64,000 nucleotides of DNA, taken from Gammaproteobacteria bacterium. Lineage in GTDB: Bacteria > Pseudomonadota > Gammaproteobacteria > Steroidobacterales > Steroidobacteraceae. Each line of letters begins with the position of its first letter. Within the stretch, counting starts at the first letter, position 1. The stretch is from assembly GCA_003134045.1 (NCBI GenBank), contig PLAH01000161.1, forward strand, positions 21,464 to 85,463, written 5' to 3'. Shown piece after piece: positions 52,299 through 61,915 of this stretch. Made by a program: the position numbers and the translations under genes. The notes under the pieces were generated by a model that was given only the letters and a program-made list of their open reading frames with translations, ran no database searches and was not told the origin of the DNA.

Positions 52299-53810
52299 TT
52301 ACAGCAATTCCTCCGGCGCAAACGGCGCCAGGATCTTCAGCGAGAAGCGCTGCAGCCGGGTGGTCTCCGGGTCCGTATGCCACTGCTGCTCGGCACCCAG
52401 CTCACCGCTCGACCACACGATCCGGCCGTTGCGATCCAGCTGCAATCGATAACTGCCGTCCGCGCTGATGTCGTCGAGCAAGCTGGTGACTTGGCGCGCG
52501 ATCTCGGTGCTGCGCATCACGAGGCCCATCTCGCTGTTGGTGCGGGCCGAGCGCGCGTCCATGTTCATGGACCCGATGAACACGGTTTTCTGATCGATCA
52601 CCAAGGCCTTGGCGTGCAGACTGGCGTTCGAACTGCGGAAGGGATGGAAGCGCGGCCGTTTCTGTCCGAGCTTGGGGCGCACCTCGCTCAGCTCGACGCC
52701 CAATTTCAGCAGCGCGACGCGATAACGCGAATAGCCGTTGTGAACCAGGGGGGAATCGGTGGACGCCAGCGAATTCGTGAGAATGCGAATGTGCACTCCC
52801 CGCCCCACGAGGTCGCGCATCAACGCCACGCCTTCGTCGCCCGGCACGAAATACGGCGAGATCACGATGACCTCCTGCTGCGCCGATCGCATGAGGGCGG
52901 CGATATTATTGGCGATCGTGACTTCCACGTTGGGAGCAACGTCGCTCGCAATTTTGGCCGGCCCATCCGCCAGCACCGTGGCCGGCACCCAGGTCAGCTG
53001 CAGATCGCCGGCGTCGAGTTCGTGCGCCAGCCAGCTCGCGTCGCCGGCGGCCGCGTTCTCCTCGAGCGCCGTGGACACGCCCTCGGCCTGCACCGGAGAG
53101 GCCACCGAGGCGATCGGATAGGCGTACTTGCTGTTCCAGAATTCGTCGAACGTCGCCGACAGCTGCGGCACGATCGTCCCGGCGGCCACCACGTCGAGAT
53201 CGATGAAGTTGGCGTGCGGGTCGCGCGTGAAGTACTGATCGCCGATATTGCGGCCGCCGGTGATGGCGATCGCATTGTCGGCGACGAACAATTTATTGTG
53301 CATGCGATGATTGATGCGCGGGATGTCGGACGCCGACGCGAGGAAGCGGGTCCACGTGGCGAAGCGGCCGCCGGGAAACGGATTGAACACCCTGACCTCG
53401 ATATTGGCGTGTTCGCCCAAGTGCATGAAGCGCCGGTCCTCCCCCGCCGTGTTGAGATCGTCGACCAGCACCCGCACCCGCACGCCGCGCTCCGCCGCCA
53501 AGCGCAGGTGATGCAAGAGAAGACGCGACGAATCGTCCTGATGAATCAGGTAGTACTGGATATCGAGCGTACGTTGCGCGCGGTCCGCCAACGCGATCAA
53601 GCTGGCCAGCGCCTCGTCGCCCGAACTCAGCAGCCGGATGCCGGACAGATTGCGGCCGCCATCGTTGCGCTCCACGATCTGCCCGAGCACCGTGGTGTCG
53701 GGACGCAGCAGCGAGACGCTGGAATGCTTGTCGACGTGCTTGGGCAGACCCACGCAGCCGGCGAGTATGAAGGCGACACTCGCCACGGCTCCGATCCAGG
53801 ATTTGCGCAT
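52299..53810 (-). CDS. Phospholipase D-family lipoprotein (cardiolipin-synthase-like)
   Basis: 503 residues. The lipobox is FILAGCVGLPKH. Two HKD motifs are complete: RMHNKLFVADNAIAITGGRN and SLHAKALVIDQKTVFIGSMN. Layout and length match ClsC/YmdC-like members. It probably transfers or hydrolyses phosphatidyl groups at the envelope. It is divergent from trmB over 31 bp. Confidence 0.9.
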   Translation of the reverse strand: MRKSWIGAVASVAFILAGCVGLPKHVDKHSSVSLLRPDTTVLGQIVERNDGGRNLSGIRLLSSGDEALASLIALADRAQRTLDIQYYLIHQDDSSRLLLHHLRLAAERGVRVRVLVDDLNTAGEDRRFMHLGEHANIEVRVFNPFPGGRFATWTRFLASASDIPRINHRMHNKLFVADNAIAITGGRNIGDQYFTRDPHANFIDLDVVAAGTIVPQLSATFDEFWNSKYAYPIASVASPVQAEGVSTALEENAAAGDASWLAHELDAGDLQLTWVPATVLADGPAKIASDVAPNVEVTIANNIAALMRSAQQEVIVISPYFVPGDEGVALMRDLVGRGVHIRILTNSLASTDSPLVHNGYSRYRVALLKLGVELSEVRPKLGQKRPRFHPFRSSNASLHAKALVIDQKTVFIGSMNMDARSARTNSEMGLVMRSTEIARQVTSLLDDISADGSYRLQLDRNGRIVWSSGELGAEQQWHTDPETTRLQRFSLKILAPFAPEELL

Positions 53811-53841
53811 CGTTTCATCATATCAGGCACACTTTGCAGCC

Positions 53842-54546
53842 ATGTATGCACAACGTCGCATTCGCAGCTTCGTACTGCGCGCCGGCCGGGTCACGGTGGC
53901 ACAGGAACGGGCGCTCGCCGAGCTCTGGCCAACCTATGGACTCGATTTCGCCGGCGGCCCGATCGACCTGGACGTGGCGTTCGCCCGCGGTACCCCGGGT
54001 CCCGCCGCGCGCTGCCTCGAGATCGGATTCGGCAGCGGCGAGGTCATCGGCGCTTTGGCGCAGAACAACCGCGATGTCGACTACCTCGGCATCGAGGTGC
54101 ACCGCGCCGGGGTCGGCCGGCTGCTGCTGCAGGCAAGCCAAGCCAAGCTCGCCAATCTGCGTGTCGTGTGCCATGACGCGGTGGAGGTTCTGCGCGATGC
54201 CATACCCGACGAATGCTTCGATGAAATTCTCGTGTTCTTCCCGGATCCCTGGCACAAAAAGCGCCATCACAAGCGCCGCTTGATCGAGCCCAAGTTCGTC
54301 GAATTGCTGGCGAAGAAAATGCGCCGCGGCGGCGTGCTGCGCCTCGGGACCGACTGGCAGGACTATGCCGAGCACATGCTGGCGGTATGCAACGCCGAAC
54401 CGCAGCTCGAATCCTTGAGCCCGGACGGTACCTATGTCGCGCGCCCGGACTTCCGCCCGCCCACGCGATTCGAACGGCGCGGCGAGCGCCTGGGACATGG
54501 CGTGTGGGATCTCGCCTATGCGAAGCGCGCGCCCAGCGCCTCTTGA
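53842..54546 (+). CDS. trmB: tRNA (guanine-N7-)-methyltransferase TrmB
   Basis: 234 residues from the ATG at 53842 (MYAQRRIRSFVLRAGRV). SAM motif CLEIGFGSGEVIGALAQ, substrate motif FFPDPWHKKRHHKRRL and the end TRFERRGERLGHGVWDL are diagnostic of TrmB. It modifies G46 in tRNA variable loops. The track start at 53638 overlaps the PLD gene and is rejected. Confidence 0.96.
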   Translation: MYAQRRIRSFVLRAGRVTVAQERALAELWPTYGLDFAGGPIDLDVAFARGTPGPAARCLEIGFGSGEVIGALAQNNRDVDYLGIEVHRAGVGRLLLQASQAKLANLRVVCHDAVEVLRDAIPDECFDEILVFFPDPWHKKRHHKRRLIEPKFVELLAKKMRRGGVLRLGTDWQDYAEHMLAVCNAEPQLESLSPDGTYVARPDFRPPTRFERRGERLGHGVWDLAYAKRAPSAS

Positions 54547-54556
54547 ACCGCGGGCG

Positions 54557-55180
54557 TCAGCTCAAGAAGCTGCCGCGAATGCCATCGACGATGAATTGCA
54601 CGGCGAGCGCCGCCAAGACCACACCTGACAAACGGCTCATCACGTTGGCGCCGGTCACCCCCAACACCTTCATCAACCGTGGTGCCGCCAGCATCAGACC
54701 CCAGCATATGACCAGCACCAGCGTGACCACCCCCAGAAAACCGGCGAACAATACCGGCTTCCCCCAGATCTCCCCCGAGGTCAATAAAATGGTCGCCAGC
54801 GCGCCGGGGCCGGCAATGAAGGGGAACGCCAGCGGGAACACCGAAATGTCCTCGCGCTTCAACGCTTCTTCGCGTTCGGGGGAGGTCGAGCGCGTTCCCG
54901 ACGTTCGCGCGAACACCATTTCGAGCGCGATCAAGAACAGCAACGTTCCGCCCGCGATCCGGAACGAGCTCAATTCGATTCCCATGGCGTCGAGAAACTT
55001 GGCGCCCGCCAGCGCGAACAAGACGCAGATGCCGAGTGCAATCGCGGTCGACTTGCCGGCCATGTTTTTCTGATAGCTGGGGGTCGAGCCTTCGGTCAGT
55101 CCGGCGAACAGCGGAATCAGGGAAATGGGCTCCACGACGACGAAAAAAACCACGAAAAATTTGAAGAGTTGTTCGGCCAT
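54557..55180 (-). CDS. MarC-family membrane protein
   Basis: 207 residues with six predicted helices. MarC signatures: FFVVVEPISLIPLFAGLTEG, FRIAGGTLLFLIALEMVFA, FPLAFPFIAGPGALATILL. Family function is unresolved (putative NAAT transporter). The start could be the ATG two codons upstream (55186). It is convergent with trmB, with 10 bp between stops. Confidence 0.9.
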   Translation of the reverse strand: MAEQLFKFFVVFFVVVEPISLIPLFAGLTEGSTPSYQKNMAGKSTAIALGICVLFALAGAKFLDAMGIELSSFRIAGGTLLFLIALEMVFARTSGTRSTSPEREEALKREDISVFPLAFPFIAGPGALATILLTSGEIWGKPVLFAGFLGVVTLVLVICWGLMLAAPRLMKVLGVTGANVMSRLSGVVLAALAVQFIVDGIRGSFLS

Positions 55181-55268
55181 GACCATGCTGCTACGCGCAA
55201 AATTTATTCGTTGCACGGAGGATTCATTGAGAGTTGAATGGGGTCGAGCATAACAGACGGAGGCGGCG

Positions 55269-55571
55269 ATGCATGCGATGAAGCCGAACGTAGGTCAGTG
55301 GTATCGCGGCGTCACCAACGAGCTGTTTGAGGTAGTCGCGCTCGATGAGAAAGATGAGACCATCGAAATCCAGTACTTCGACGGCACCGTCGCCGAAATG
55401 GACTTCGATTCCTGGAACGATCAGCTTCTCGACCGGATGCTCGATGCCGCGGACGCACCCGAGGACTGGTCCGGCGCGGTGGACGTCGAAATCGAAGATT
55501 TGAATCGCGAATTCGAGGACACGAGCCGCATCCTCTGGTCGATCCCCGAAGAACGCTCGATGCGCCGCTGA
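55269..55571 (+). CDS. DUF6763-like acidic protein
   Basis: 100 residues: GQWYRGVTNELFEVVALDEK, ETIEIQYFDGTVAEMDFDSW, then a very acidic helix. It fits the small DUF6763 family common in gammaproteobacteria, of unknown function. The start could also be the second Met (55278). It is divergent from marC. Confidence 0.75.
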   Translation: MHAMKPNVGQWYRGVTNELFEVVALDEKDETIEIQYFDGTVAEMDFDSWNDQLLDRMLDAADAPEDWSGAVDVEIEDLNREFEDTSRILWSIPEERSMRR

Positions 55572-55592
55572 GGGGCCCCTCGCCCCGGACTT

Positions 55593-56861
55593 TCAGGCCG
55601 CGGCGTTCGCCGCTTCCTGTGCTTCGAGTTCATTGATAGGCCGCCGCAGCACCAAGAGCAGTGCGAGCCCCGGCATGGCCGTGAGGAAAGTGACGATGAA
55701 GAAATTCGCCCATCCCACGGAGTCGACGACCTGCCCCGCGATGGCGCCCATCACCACCCGCGGCACGGCCGACAAGGCGGACAGCAGTGCGTACTGCGTC
55801 GCACTGAAGCTGGAACTGCACAAAGAGACCAAAAACGCGACGTAGGCTGCCTGGCCCATGCCGCCGATGAGATTGTCGAGGCTGGTCGCCAGAATCATCA
55901 GCCACAGCACTTTGCCGGAAAGAGCGAGCCACATGTACAGCAGGTTGGTGAGCGCCTGACCGATGCCGAAGATCAGCAGCGATCGAAACATGCCCCATCG
56001 CATGTACACCCAGCCGCCGAGCGCAACGCCGATCATGGTCGACACCGTCATGTTCACCTTGCCGGCGACACTCAGTTCATTGAGGGAAAAGCCCACGCCC
56101 TTGATCATGAAAGCGCTGTAGAGACTCAGGGCAAAAGCGTCGCCCACCTTGTACACCAGCACCAGCGCCAGAAAGCCCCAGGCGCCCTTCTTGTTCAGCA
56201 AATCGCGCAAAGGATGGACCACGGCATCCGCCAATGTGCGCGGCGGCCGCCCGGGCACCAGCGGCTCGGGCGCCGAGATCGTGGCGAATATCGTCAGCGC
56301 CATGATGCAGGCGACGGCCAGATAGGCAAAGCGCCAGCCGATATAGGAGGCCACGACCAGGATCACGGCACCTGCCAGCATGGCCGCCGAACGGTAGCCG
56401 AAGGTGGTGGCGGCCGCCGCAAGGGCGCGTTCGTTCGCCGGGATCACGTCGACGCGGTAGGCGTCGACCACGATATCCTGCGAGGCGGACAGAAAGGCGA
56501 CGATCAGGGCGATGACGGCCAGCGCATACGGTTCTCGAGAGGGCGAACTCAAGCCCATGACACCGATGCCGATGGCCAGAGACAATTGATAGATCAGGAT
56601 CCAGCCGCGGCGCCGACCCAGCAGCGGCGGCAAATACCGATCCAGCAGCGGTGCCCACAGAAACTTGAATACGTACGGCAGGCCGACCAGGGAGAACAGG
56701 CCGATGGTCTTGATGTCGACCTTGTCGAATGCCAGCCAGGCCTGCAGGGTCGCCCCGGTCAGATTCAGCGGCAGTCCCGAGGCGAAGCTCAGCATGAGAA
56801 TCGCCGCCATGCGCCTGTCGCCCAGTGCCTGCAGCAGCGTGGGCTTGACCGTTGCCGTCAA
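55593..56861 (-). CDS. ampG: AmpG-type muropeptide permease (MFS)
   Basis: 422 residues if started at the TTG at 56861 (GGAG 9 bp upstream); no good ATG is in frame before RRMAAILMLSF. AmpG markers: LMLSFASGLPLNLTGATLQA, LPYVFKFLWAPLLDRYLPP, FLSASQDIVVDAYRVDVI and LDNLIGGMGQAAYVAFLVSL. It imports GlcNAc-anhydroMurNAc peptides for peptidoglycan recycling. It is divergent from pyrE. Confidence 0.9.
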   Translation of the reverse strand: MTATVKPTLLQALGDRRMAAILMLSFASGLPLNLTGATLQAWLAFDKVDIKTIGLFSLVGLPYVFKFLWAPLLDRYLPPLLGRRRGWILIYQLSLAIGIGVMGLSSPSREPYALAVIALIVAFLSASQDIVVDAYRVDVIPANERALAAAATTFGYRSAAMLAGAVILVVASYIGWRFAYLAVACIMALTIFATISAPEPLVPGRPPRTLADAVVHPLRDLLNKKGAWGFLALVLVYKVGDAFALSLYSAFMIKGVGFSLNELSVAGKVNMTVSTMIGVALGGWVYMRWGMFRSLLIFGIGQALTNLLYMWLALSGKVLWLMILATSLDNLIGGMGQAAYVAFLVSLCSSSFSATQYALLSALSAVPRVVMGAIAGQVVDSVGWANFFIVTFLTAMPGLALLLVLRRPINELEAQEAANAAA

Positions 56862-56970
56862 ACTCTCGAACTCCGCTTCGACAATGTACGCATCCGCATG
56901 GCGCGCGATATTACCAGCCCGATGCGATCGCTGCTTGCGGCCCGGCGGATCCCTTGCCAGACTCGATGCC

Positions 56971-57657
56971 ATGACCAGCACGACGCCAAGCCGCACGCAG
57001 TCCGCCCCGGCGCGCGACTACCAAACCGATTTCATCGAACTGTGCATGAGGCTCGGCGTGTTGAAGTTCGGTACTTTCCGCCTCAAGTCCGGCCGCGACA
57101 GCCCCTATTTCTTCAACGCCGGACTGTTCAGTACCGGCCGAGGAATAGCCGCCGTGGGCCGTGCCTATGCCGCGGCGATCGCCGCCTCCGGCTTGTCGTT
57201 CGAGATGCTGTTCGGGCCGGCCTACAAGGGCATCCCCTTGGTCGCGGTGACGGCGGCCGCATTGGCGGATACCCAGGGCCTCGACCTGCCGTTCGCCTTC
57301 AACCGCAAGGAGGCCAAGGACCATGGCGAAGGCGGCCGCATCGTGGGCGGACCTCTGCGCGGTAACGTGCTGATCGTGGACGATGTCATTACGGCAGGAA
57401 CCGCCGTTCGAGAATCCATCGACATCATCCGGGACGCCGGCGCACGGCCCGCCGGCGTGCTGCTGGCCCTGGACCGCCAGGAGCGGGGCGCGGACGGTCA
57501 CCTGTCGGCGGTTCAGGAAGTTCGTGCGCAATTCGGCATCCCCGTCGTCGCCGTCATCGGCCTGGACGAGCTCATGCAGCACATGCAGGCGCAGGGCCGT
57601 ACGGCCGAACTCGCCAGCATGCAAAGCTATCGAGCCCGGTACGGGCTGGCGGATTGA
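56971..57657 (+). CDS. pyrE: Orotate phosphoribosyltransferase
   Basis: 228 residues from the ATG at 56971, with a 16-residue extension compared with E. coli PyrE. Signatures: LKFGTFRLKSGRDSPYFFNA, FGPAYKGIPL, FNRKEAKDHGEGG and the PRPP loop VLIVDDVITAGTA. It makes OMP from orotate and PRPP in pyrimidine synthesis. Four bp overlap the following ORF frame. Confidence 0.97.
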   Translation: MTSTTPSRTQSAPARDYQTDFIELCMRLGVLKFGTFRLKSGRDSPYFFNAGLFSTGRGIAAVGRAYAAAIAASGLSFEMLFGPAYKGIPLVAVTAAALADTQGLDLPFAFNRKEAKDHGEGGRIVGGPLRGNVLIVDDVITAGTAVRESIDIIRDAGARPAGVLLALDRQERGADGHLSAVQEVRAQFGIPVVAVIGLDELMQHMQAQGRTAELASMQSYRARYGLAD

Positions 57658-57725
57658 GGACTAGCCCCTGGAAATGCGCTCGTCCCGACCTCACAATGGC
57701 TGCGGCTCCAGTGGGGGGAACGCCT

Positions 57726-58352
57726 TTGAAGAATCTTGCCTGGGTCCTGTGCGCGGTCTTGGCGCTCGCAACGTCGGCGGCTTCGGCTGCATCCAATGGC
57801 AATGGGCGCAAGCTCTACAAATGGGTGGACGTACAGGGGATCACTCATTACGGCGACAGCATCCCGCCGGAATATGCGGCACAGGAACAGCACGTCATCA
57901 ACTCGCTCGGGATCGAAACCGAGCATGTGGACGCGCAGAAGAGCGCCGAACAAGCGGCCGCCGAGGAACAGAAAAGAATCGATGCCGAGCAGAGCGCGAG
58001 CCGGGATAAGAACTTGCTGAATACCTACGGCGCGGTGTCGGAGATCGAGCGTCTGCGCGATCAGCGTCTGGCGCTGCTGATGGACCAGGTGAAAGTCACC
58101 GGGCAGTTCCTCGAAGTATTGAATGGCCGCCTGAAGAAGCTGCGCGTCGCCAGCATGCGCTTCAGGCCGTACAGCAGCGATCCAAAAGCCCCCCCCATGT
58201 CCGATCAAATCGCCGAGGATCTGGTGCGGGTGGGCATCGACATCCATACGCAAGAACAGAATCTTCGCGAAAAGCGCAGCGAGGAGTCCGCCATGAGCAA
58301 GCAGTTCGAGAGCGATATCGCGCGCTTCAAACAATTGAAAGGCATCCATTGA
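57726..58352 (+). CDS. DUF4124 exported protein
   Basis: 208 residues from the TTG at 57726 behind GGGGGGA; the ATG at 57696 is an alternative. A signal peptide (NLAWVLCAVLALATSAASAA) precedes LYKWVDVQGITHYGDSIPPE, the DUF4124 motif. The rest is a charged coiled coil (residues 75-200). It is likely periplasmic, function unknown. Its stop overlaps the coaBC TTG. Confidence 0.85.
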   Translation: MKNLAWVLCAVLALATSAASAASNGNGRKLYKWVDVQGITHYGDSIPPEYAAQEQHVINSLGIETEHVDAQKSAEQAAAEEQKRIDAEQSASRDKNLLNTYGAVSEIERLRDQRLALLMDQVKVTGQFLEVLNGRLKKLRVASMRFRPYSSDPKAPPMSDQIAEDLVRVGIDIHTQEQNLREKRSEESAMSKQFESDIARFKQLKGIH

Positions 58353-59632
58353 CGATCAAGACACGCATATTGCTCGGGGTTACCGGCGGGATCGCCGCCT
58401 ACAAGAGTCCTGATCTGGTCCGCCGTCTGATCGAGCGCGGCGCAGAGGTCCAAGTGGTCATGACCGCGGCGGCGCAGAAATTCATCACTCCGATGAGTTT
58501 CCAGGCCGTATCGGGGCGGCCCACCCGCAGCGATCTCTGGGACAGCGCCGCGGAAGCCGCGATGGGACACATCGAACTCGCCCGCTGGGCCCAGCTCGTG
58601 CTGATTGCCCCCGCCAGCGCCGATTTTCTCGCCCGCCTGGCCGGTGGCCGCGCGGATGATTTGTTGACCACCCTATGCCTGGCGACCGAGGCGCCGGTGG
58701 TCCTGGCGCCGGCCATGAACCGGATCATGTGGGCCAACAAGGCCACGCAGGCAAACGTCGATACCGTGGTGTCCCGCGGCGTGCGCATCCTCGGGCCGGC
58801 CTCCGGCGGCCAAGCCTGCGGTGAGATCGGCGCAGGACGGATGTGGGAGCCGATCGAGCTCGCGGAGAGCTTGCTGCAGCCGCCGCCCAATGCAGGATTG
58901 CTGGCAGGTCTCAATGTGCTCATCACCGCGGGCCCCACCCGCGAGCGGCTCGATCCGGTCCGCTACCTGACGAACCGCAGCTCCGGGAAAATGGGCTTCG
59001 CCGTCGCCGAGGCCGCGCGTGAAGCGGGGGCGCACGTCACCCTGGTGAGCGGACCCGTTCAATTACAGACGCCCGCCGGCATTACGCGCATCAATGTCGA
59101 AAGTGCGCGAGAGATGTACGCGGCCGTGCACCGGCACATTGCCGAGGCGGATGTGTTCATCGCCGCCGCCGCCGTCGCCGATTTTCAGCCCGTTACCGTG
59201 GCCAAGCACAAGATCAAGAAGCAAGGCGTGTCGGTCAAGCTCGAGCTCGAACCCGCGCCGGATATCGTCAAATCCGTGGCCGACATGGCGAAGCGGCCCT
59301 TCGTGGTGGGATTTGCCGCGGAAACCGACAACGTCGAGGACAACGCGCGCAGCAAACTCAAGCGCAAGAAACTCGACATGATTGCCGCCAACCAGGTCGG
59401 CGACGGCATTGCGTTCGATTGCGACGACAACGCCCTGACCGTGCTCTGGCCCGGCGGCAAGACCGAGGTCCCCCGTGGGCCGAAGATCGACGTTGCCCGC
59501 GCGCTGGTCGCGCTGATCGTCGAACGCCTGCCGCCCCCCGATGGCAGTCCACGGCGCGGTGCACGCAAGCGCCGCCCCACACCACCCGCCGATCCGCGCG
59601 CGCGGCTGCGCAGCCGCCGTGCGCGCCGCTAG
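58349..59632 (+). CDS. coaBC: Bifunctional phosphopantothenoylcysteine decarboxylase/synthetase
   Basis: 427 residues with a TTG start overlapping the previous stop. CoaC half: [49 protein letters not shown]. CoaB half: [33 protein letters not shown], then [11 protein letters not shown] and MIAANQVG. Two steps of coenzyme A synthesis. The C-terminus carries an unusual Arg/Pro tail of about 30 residues. Confidence 0.96.
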   Translation: MTIKTRILLGVTGGIAAYKSPDLVRRLIERGAEVQVVMTAAAQKFITPMSFQAVSGRPTRSDLWDSAAEAAMGHIELARWAQLVLIAPASADFLARLAGGRADDLLTTLCLATEAPVVLAPAMNRIMWANKATQANVDTVVSRGVRILGPASGGQACGEIGAGRMWEPIELAESLLQPPPNAGLLAGLNVLITAGPTRERLDPVRYLTNRSSGKMGFAVAEAAREAGAHVTLVSGPVQLQTPAGITRINVESAREMYAAVHRHIAEADVFIAAAAVADFQPVTVAKHKIKKQGVSVKLELEPAPDIVKSVADMAKRPFVVGFAAETDNVEDNARSKLKRKKLDMIAANQVGDGIAFDCDDNALTVLWPGGKTEVPRGPKIDVARALVALIVERLPPPDGSPRRGARKRRPTPPADPRARLRSRRARR

Positions 59633-59633
59633 C

Positions 59634-60107
59634 GTGAGCGCCGCGTCCCTCAACCGCAAAATGAAGTTGCGGATCCTCGACCCGCGCATCGGTCGGGAAT
59701 TCCCGCTGCCGCACCACGCCACCGCCGGCGCGGCGGGCATGGACCTGCGCGCCTGTATCGACGCACCCATGGTCTTGAGTCCGGGCGCCGCCGAGTTGAT
59801 CCCGACGGGGATTTCCATCTTCGTCGAGGACCCCGATCTTGCCGCGCTGTTGCTGCCGCGATCCGGGCTCGGCCACAAGAACGGCATCGTGCTCGGCAAT
59901 CTGGTCGGCTTGATCGATTCCGATTACCAGGGACCGCTGATGGTGTCGTGCTGGAACCGCGGAACAGCGCCCTTCACCATCGCTCCGGGCGACCGCATTG
60001 CACAGATGGTGATCGTGCCCGTGGTGCATGTGGATTTCGAGGTGGTCGAAGACTTTGCGGCGTCGGTTCGCGGCGCGGGCGGCTTCGGGAGTTCGGGACG
60101 AGCATGA
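59634..60107 (+). CDS. dut: dUTP diphosphatase
   Basis: 157 residues from the GTG at 59634, or 148 from the ATG at 59661. dUTPase motifs: [16 protein letters not shown] (1), [20 protein letters not shown] (2, 3), [30 protein letters not shown] (4) and [11 protein letters not shown] (5). It removes dUTP and supplies dUMP. It lies directly behind coaBC, the common gammaproteobacterial order. Confidence 0.97.
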   Translation: MSAASLNRKMKLRILDPRIGREFPLPHHATAGAAGMDLRACIDAPMVLSPGAAELIPTGISIFVEDPDLAALLLPRSGLGHKNGIVLGNLVGLIDSDYQGPLMVSCWNRGTAPFTIAPGDRIAQMVIVPVVHVDFEVVEDFAASVRGAGGFGSSGRA

Positions 60108-60270
60108 GCCCCGGTAGGGCACGCTCGTGGGGACGCCTGCAAGAGTCACAGTTGAGGAACGCCTGCAGGCTCACCATTGGCGTAGCTCGCAAACGCCCCC
60201 GCCTCGTCGGCGCTGCGGATCTCGACGTTCGCCCACGAAATGACCGTAGAGTGTTTCGCTCCGCGCACCC

Positions 60271-60957
60271 ATGCTCGCACGCATGGCTATTCGAGACTGG
60301 CCGATCGACGAGCGGCCGCGGGAGAAACTGCTGGAAAAGGGCGCGGCGGCGCTGTCCGATGCCGAGCTGCTCGCCATCATGCTGCGCACCGGGGTGTCCG
60401 GGCGCTCCGCGCTCGATGTGGCACGCGCCGTGCTCGCCAACTTCAAGTCGCTGCGCAAGCTGATCGCGGCCGATCGCCAGCGCTTCTGCGCCGAGGCCGG
60501 CTTGGGCCCCGCCCGATTCGCCGAATTGCAGGCCGCGATCGAAATCTCGCGCCGGCAACTCAGCGAGTCGCTGCGCGCCGGACCGTCCCTGACGACGCCG
60601 CGAGTGACCTGCGATTTTCTCTCGGCAAAACTGCGCGACCTCGAGCACGAAATATTCTGTTGCCTATACCTGGACAAGCGGCATCGATTGATCCACTACG
60701 AGGAGCTGTTCCGGGGCACCATCGACGGCGCCAGCGTGCATCCGCGGGAAATCGTCAAGCTCGCCTTGCAACGCAACTCCGCCGCGGTCATCGTCGCCCA
60801 CAATCACCCCTCGGGCGTTGCCGAGCCCAGCCAGGCCGACGAACTCATCACGCAGCGGCTGAAGGAAGCGCTCGCGTTGGTGGACATACGCCTGCTGGAT
60901 CACATCATCGTAGGCGACGGCGTCAGCGTCTCGCTCGCGGAGCGGGGCTTATTGTGA
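60271..60957 (+). CDS. radC: RadC-family JAB domain protein
   Basis: 228 residues. The N-terminal HhH region ([20 protein letters not shown]) is followed by the JAMM metal motif [19 protein letters not shown] and [12 protein letters not shown]. The DNA-repair role originally claimed for RadC is doubtful. It is chromosomal and full length, unlike the shorter island-borne copies. The 163 bp before it have no gene. Confidence 0.93.
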   Translation: MLARMAIRDWPIDERPREKLLEKGAAALSDAELLAIMLRTGVSGRSALDVARAVLANFKSLRKLIAADRQRFCAEAGLGPARFAELQAAIEISRRQLSESLRAGPSLTTPRVTCDFLSAKLRDLEHEIFCCLYLDKRHRLIHYEELFRGTIDGASVHPREIVKLALQRNSAAVIVAHNHPSGVAEPSQADELITQRLKEALALVDIRLLDHIIVGDGVSVSLAERGLL

Positions 60958-61173
60958 ATCTCGCTGCTCGCTCGCCGTCCACAGCGCCGCCTTGGCGTCG
61001 CCCGCCGCAAACACCTCGTGTCCGAGCTCCGCCAGCATGTCCAAGGCGGCCATCCGGATGAACTCGTCGTCTTCGACGAAAAGAATCTTCAGGGTATGCG
61101 GGCGCTCGTCGACGGCGGCCGGAGGTGCGAGTTTTTTCCCGGCCGACTCCGAACGCTGTTGCTCTGCGGCCAC
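60949..61173 (-). pseudogene. Receiver-domain fragment
   Basis: The ORF reads TLKILFVEDDEFIRMAALDM, LAELGHEVFAAGDAKAAL, the first half of a CheY-like receiver with the acidic pair EDD. It stops before the phospho-acceptor Asp and overlaps the end of radC by 9 bp. It is a remnant, or possibly an N-terminal-only protein of no known use. Confidence 0.55.
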
Positions 61174-61410
61174 ACCTCGGGGGGCCCAACCACGAGCCGG
61201 CCCAATCGTGCCCGCGGAGCAACGAGCCCATCTCCCCGCCGCCCGCTAAAAAGCTGGCCGAACTGCTGGACTTAAGGCGCGCGCTCATCATGTCCGACGC
61301 TCTCGATTCACGCCCACCAGGCCGTGTTAAGTAATTGAAAAATATAGCTTACCGGAAGGGTTCCCGTCACCCCCGGGATGGCGTAATAATGAGAACCGCG
61401 TCAAGACTCA
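61174..61410. other. Gap upstream of rpmB promoter
   Basis: No gene is supported. The left part probably held the rest of the lost response-regulator locus; the right part (61335-61410) is AT-richer leader DNA. Confidence 0.45.
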
Positions 61411-61439
61411 TTGCCGAGGCGCGAGCACTCTGGTATAAA
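61411..61439 (+). promoter_or_regulatory. Sigma-70 promoter of rpmB-rpmG
   Basis: TTGCCG (61411-61416) and TATAAA (61434-61439) are separated by 17 bp, and the rpmB start lies 41 bp downstream of the -10. It is a good match to a strong housekeeping promoter. Confidence 0.65.
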
Positions 61440-61479
61440 ACGCGGCTGTTCCTACGTCTTCAAGTCCAAAGGTTACGCC

Positions 61480-61716
61480 ATGTCGCGAGTCTGCCAAGTC
61501 ACGGGTAAAGGCCCGAAAACGGGTAATACGGTGTCCCATGCGAATAATCGCACCCGCCGCCGATTCTTGCCGAATTTGCATACCCATCGTTTTTGGCTGG
61601 AGACCGAAAAGCGTTTCGTCAGCCTGCGCGTGACCACGCGCGGCTTGCGCACCATCGAAAAACGCGGCGTGGACGTGGTCGTCGCCGACCTGCGCGCCCA
61701 GGGCGTCAAGGTTTAA
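61480..61716 (+). CDS. rpmB: Ribosomal protein L28
   Basis: 78 residues from the ATG at 61480: [40 protein letters not shown] and [13 protein letters not shown]. Standard bacterial bL28 of the gammaproteobacterial length. It is followed at 10 bp by rpmG, the usual operon. Confidence 0.98.
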   Translation: MSRVCQVTGKGPKTGNTVSHANNRTRRRFLPNLHTHRFWLETEKRFVSLRVTTRGLRTIEKRGVDVVVADLRAQGVKV

Positions 61717-61726
61717 GGAGGCTCGC

Positions 61727-61882
61727 ATGCGCGATAAAATCAAGTTGATTTCCTCGGCCGGAACCGGGCATTTCTACACCACCACGAAGAACAAGCGGCT
61801 GCATCCCGACAAGATGGAGACCAAGAAATTCGATCCGGTCGCGCGCAAGCACGTCCCTTACAAAGAATCGAAGATCAAGTAA
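61727..61882 (+). CDS. rpmG: Ribosomal protein L33
   Basis: 51 residues, too short for the ORF track: [51 protein letters not shown]. It is the cysteine-free bL33 form, which does not bind zinc. AAGGAGG lies 6 bp before the ATG. Co-transcribed with rpmB. Confidence 0.98.
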   Translation: MRDKIKLISSAGTGHFYTTTKNKRLHPDKMETKKFDPVARKHVPYKESKIK

Positions 61883-61915
61883 CGGCCTTACGGCCTCTCG
61901 GGCGGGTGTCGAACG

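Noticed and set aside
52020-54176. 718-residue plus-strand ORF
   Set aside because: Runs antisense to the phospholipase-D gene and is rich in Arg/His/Gly. The minus-strand product has two HKD motifs, so the plus-strand ORF is a shadow.
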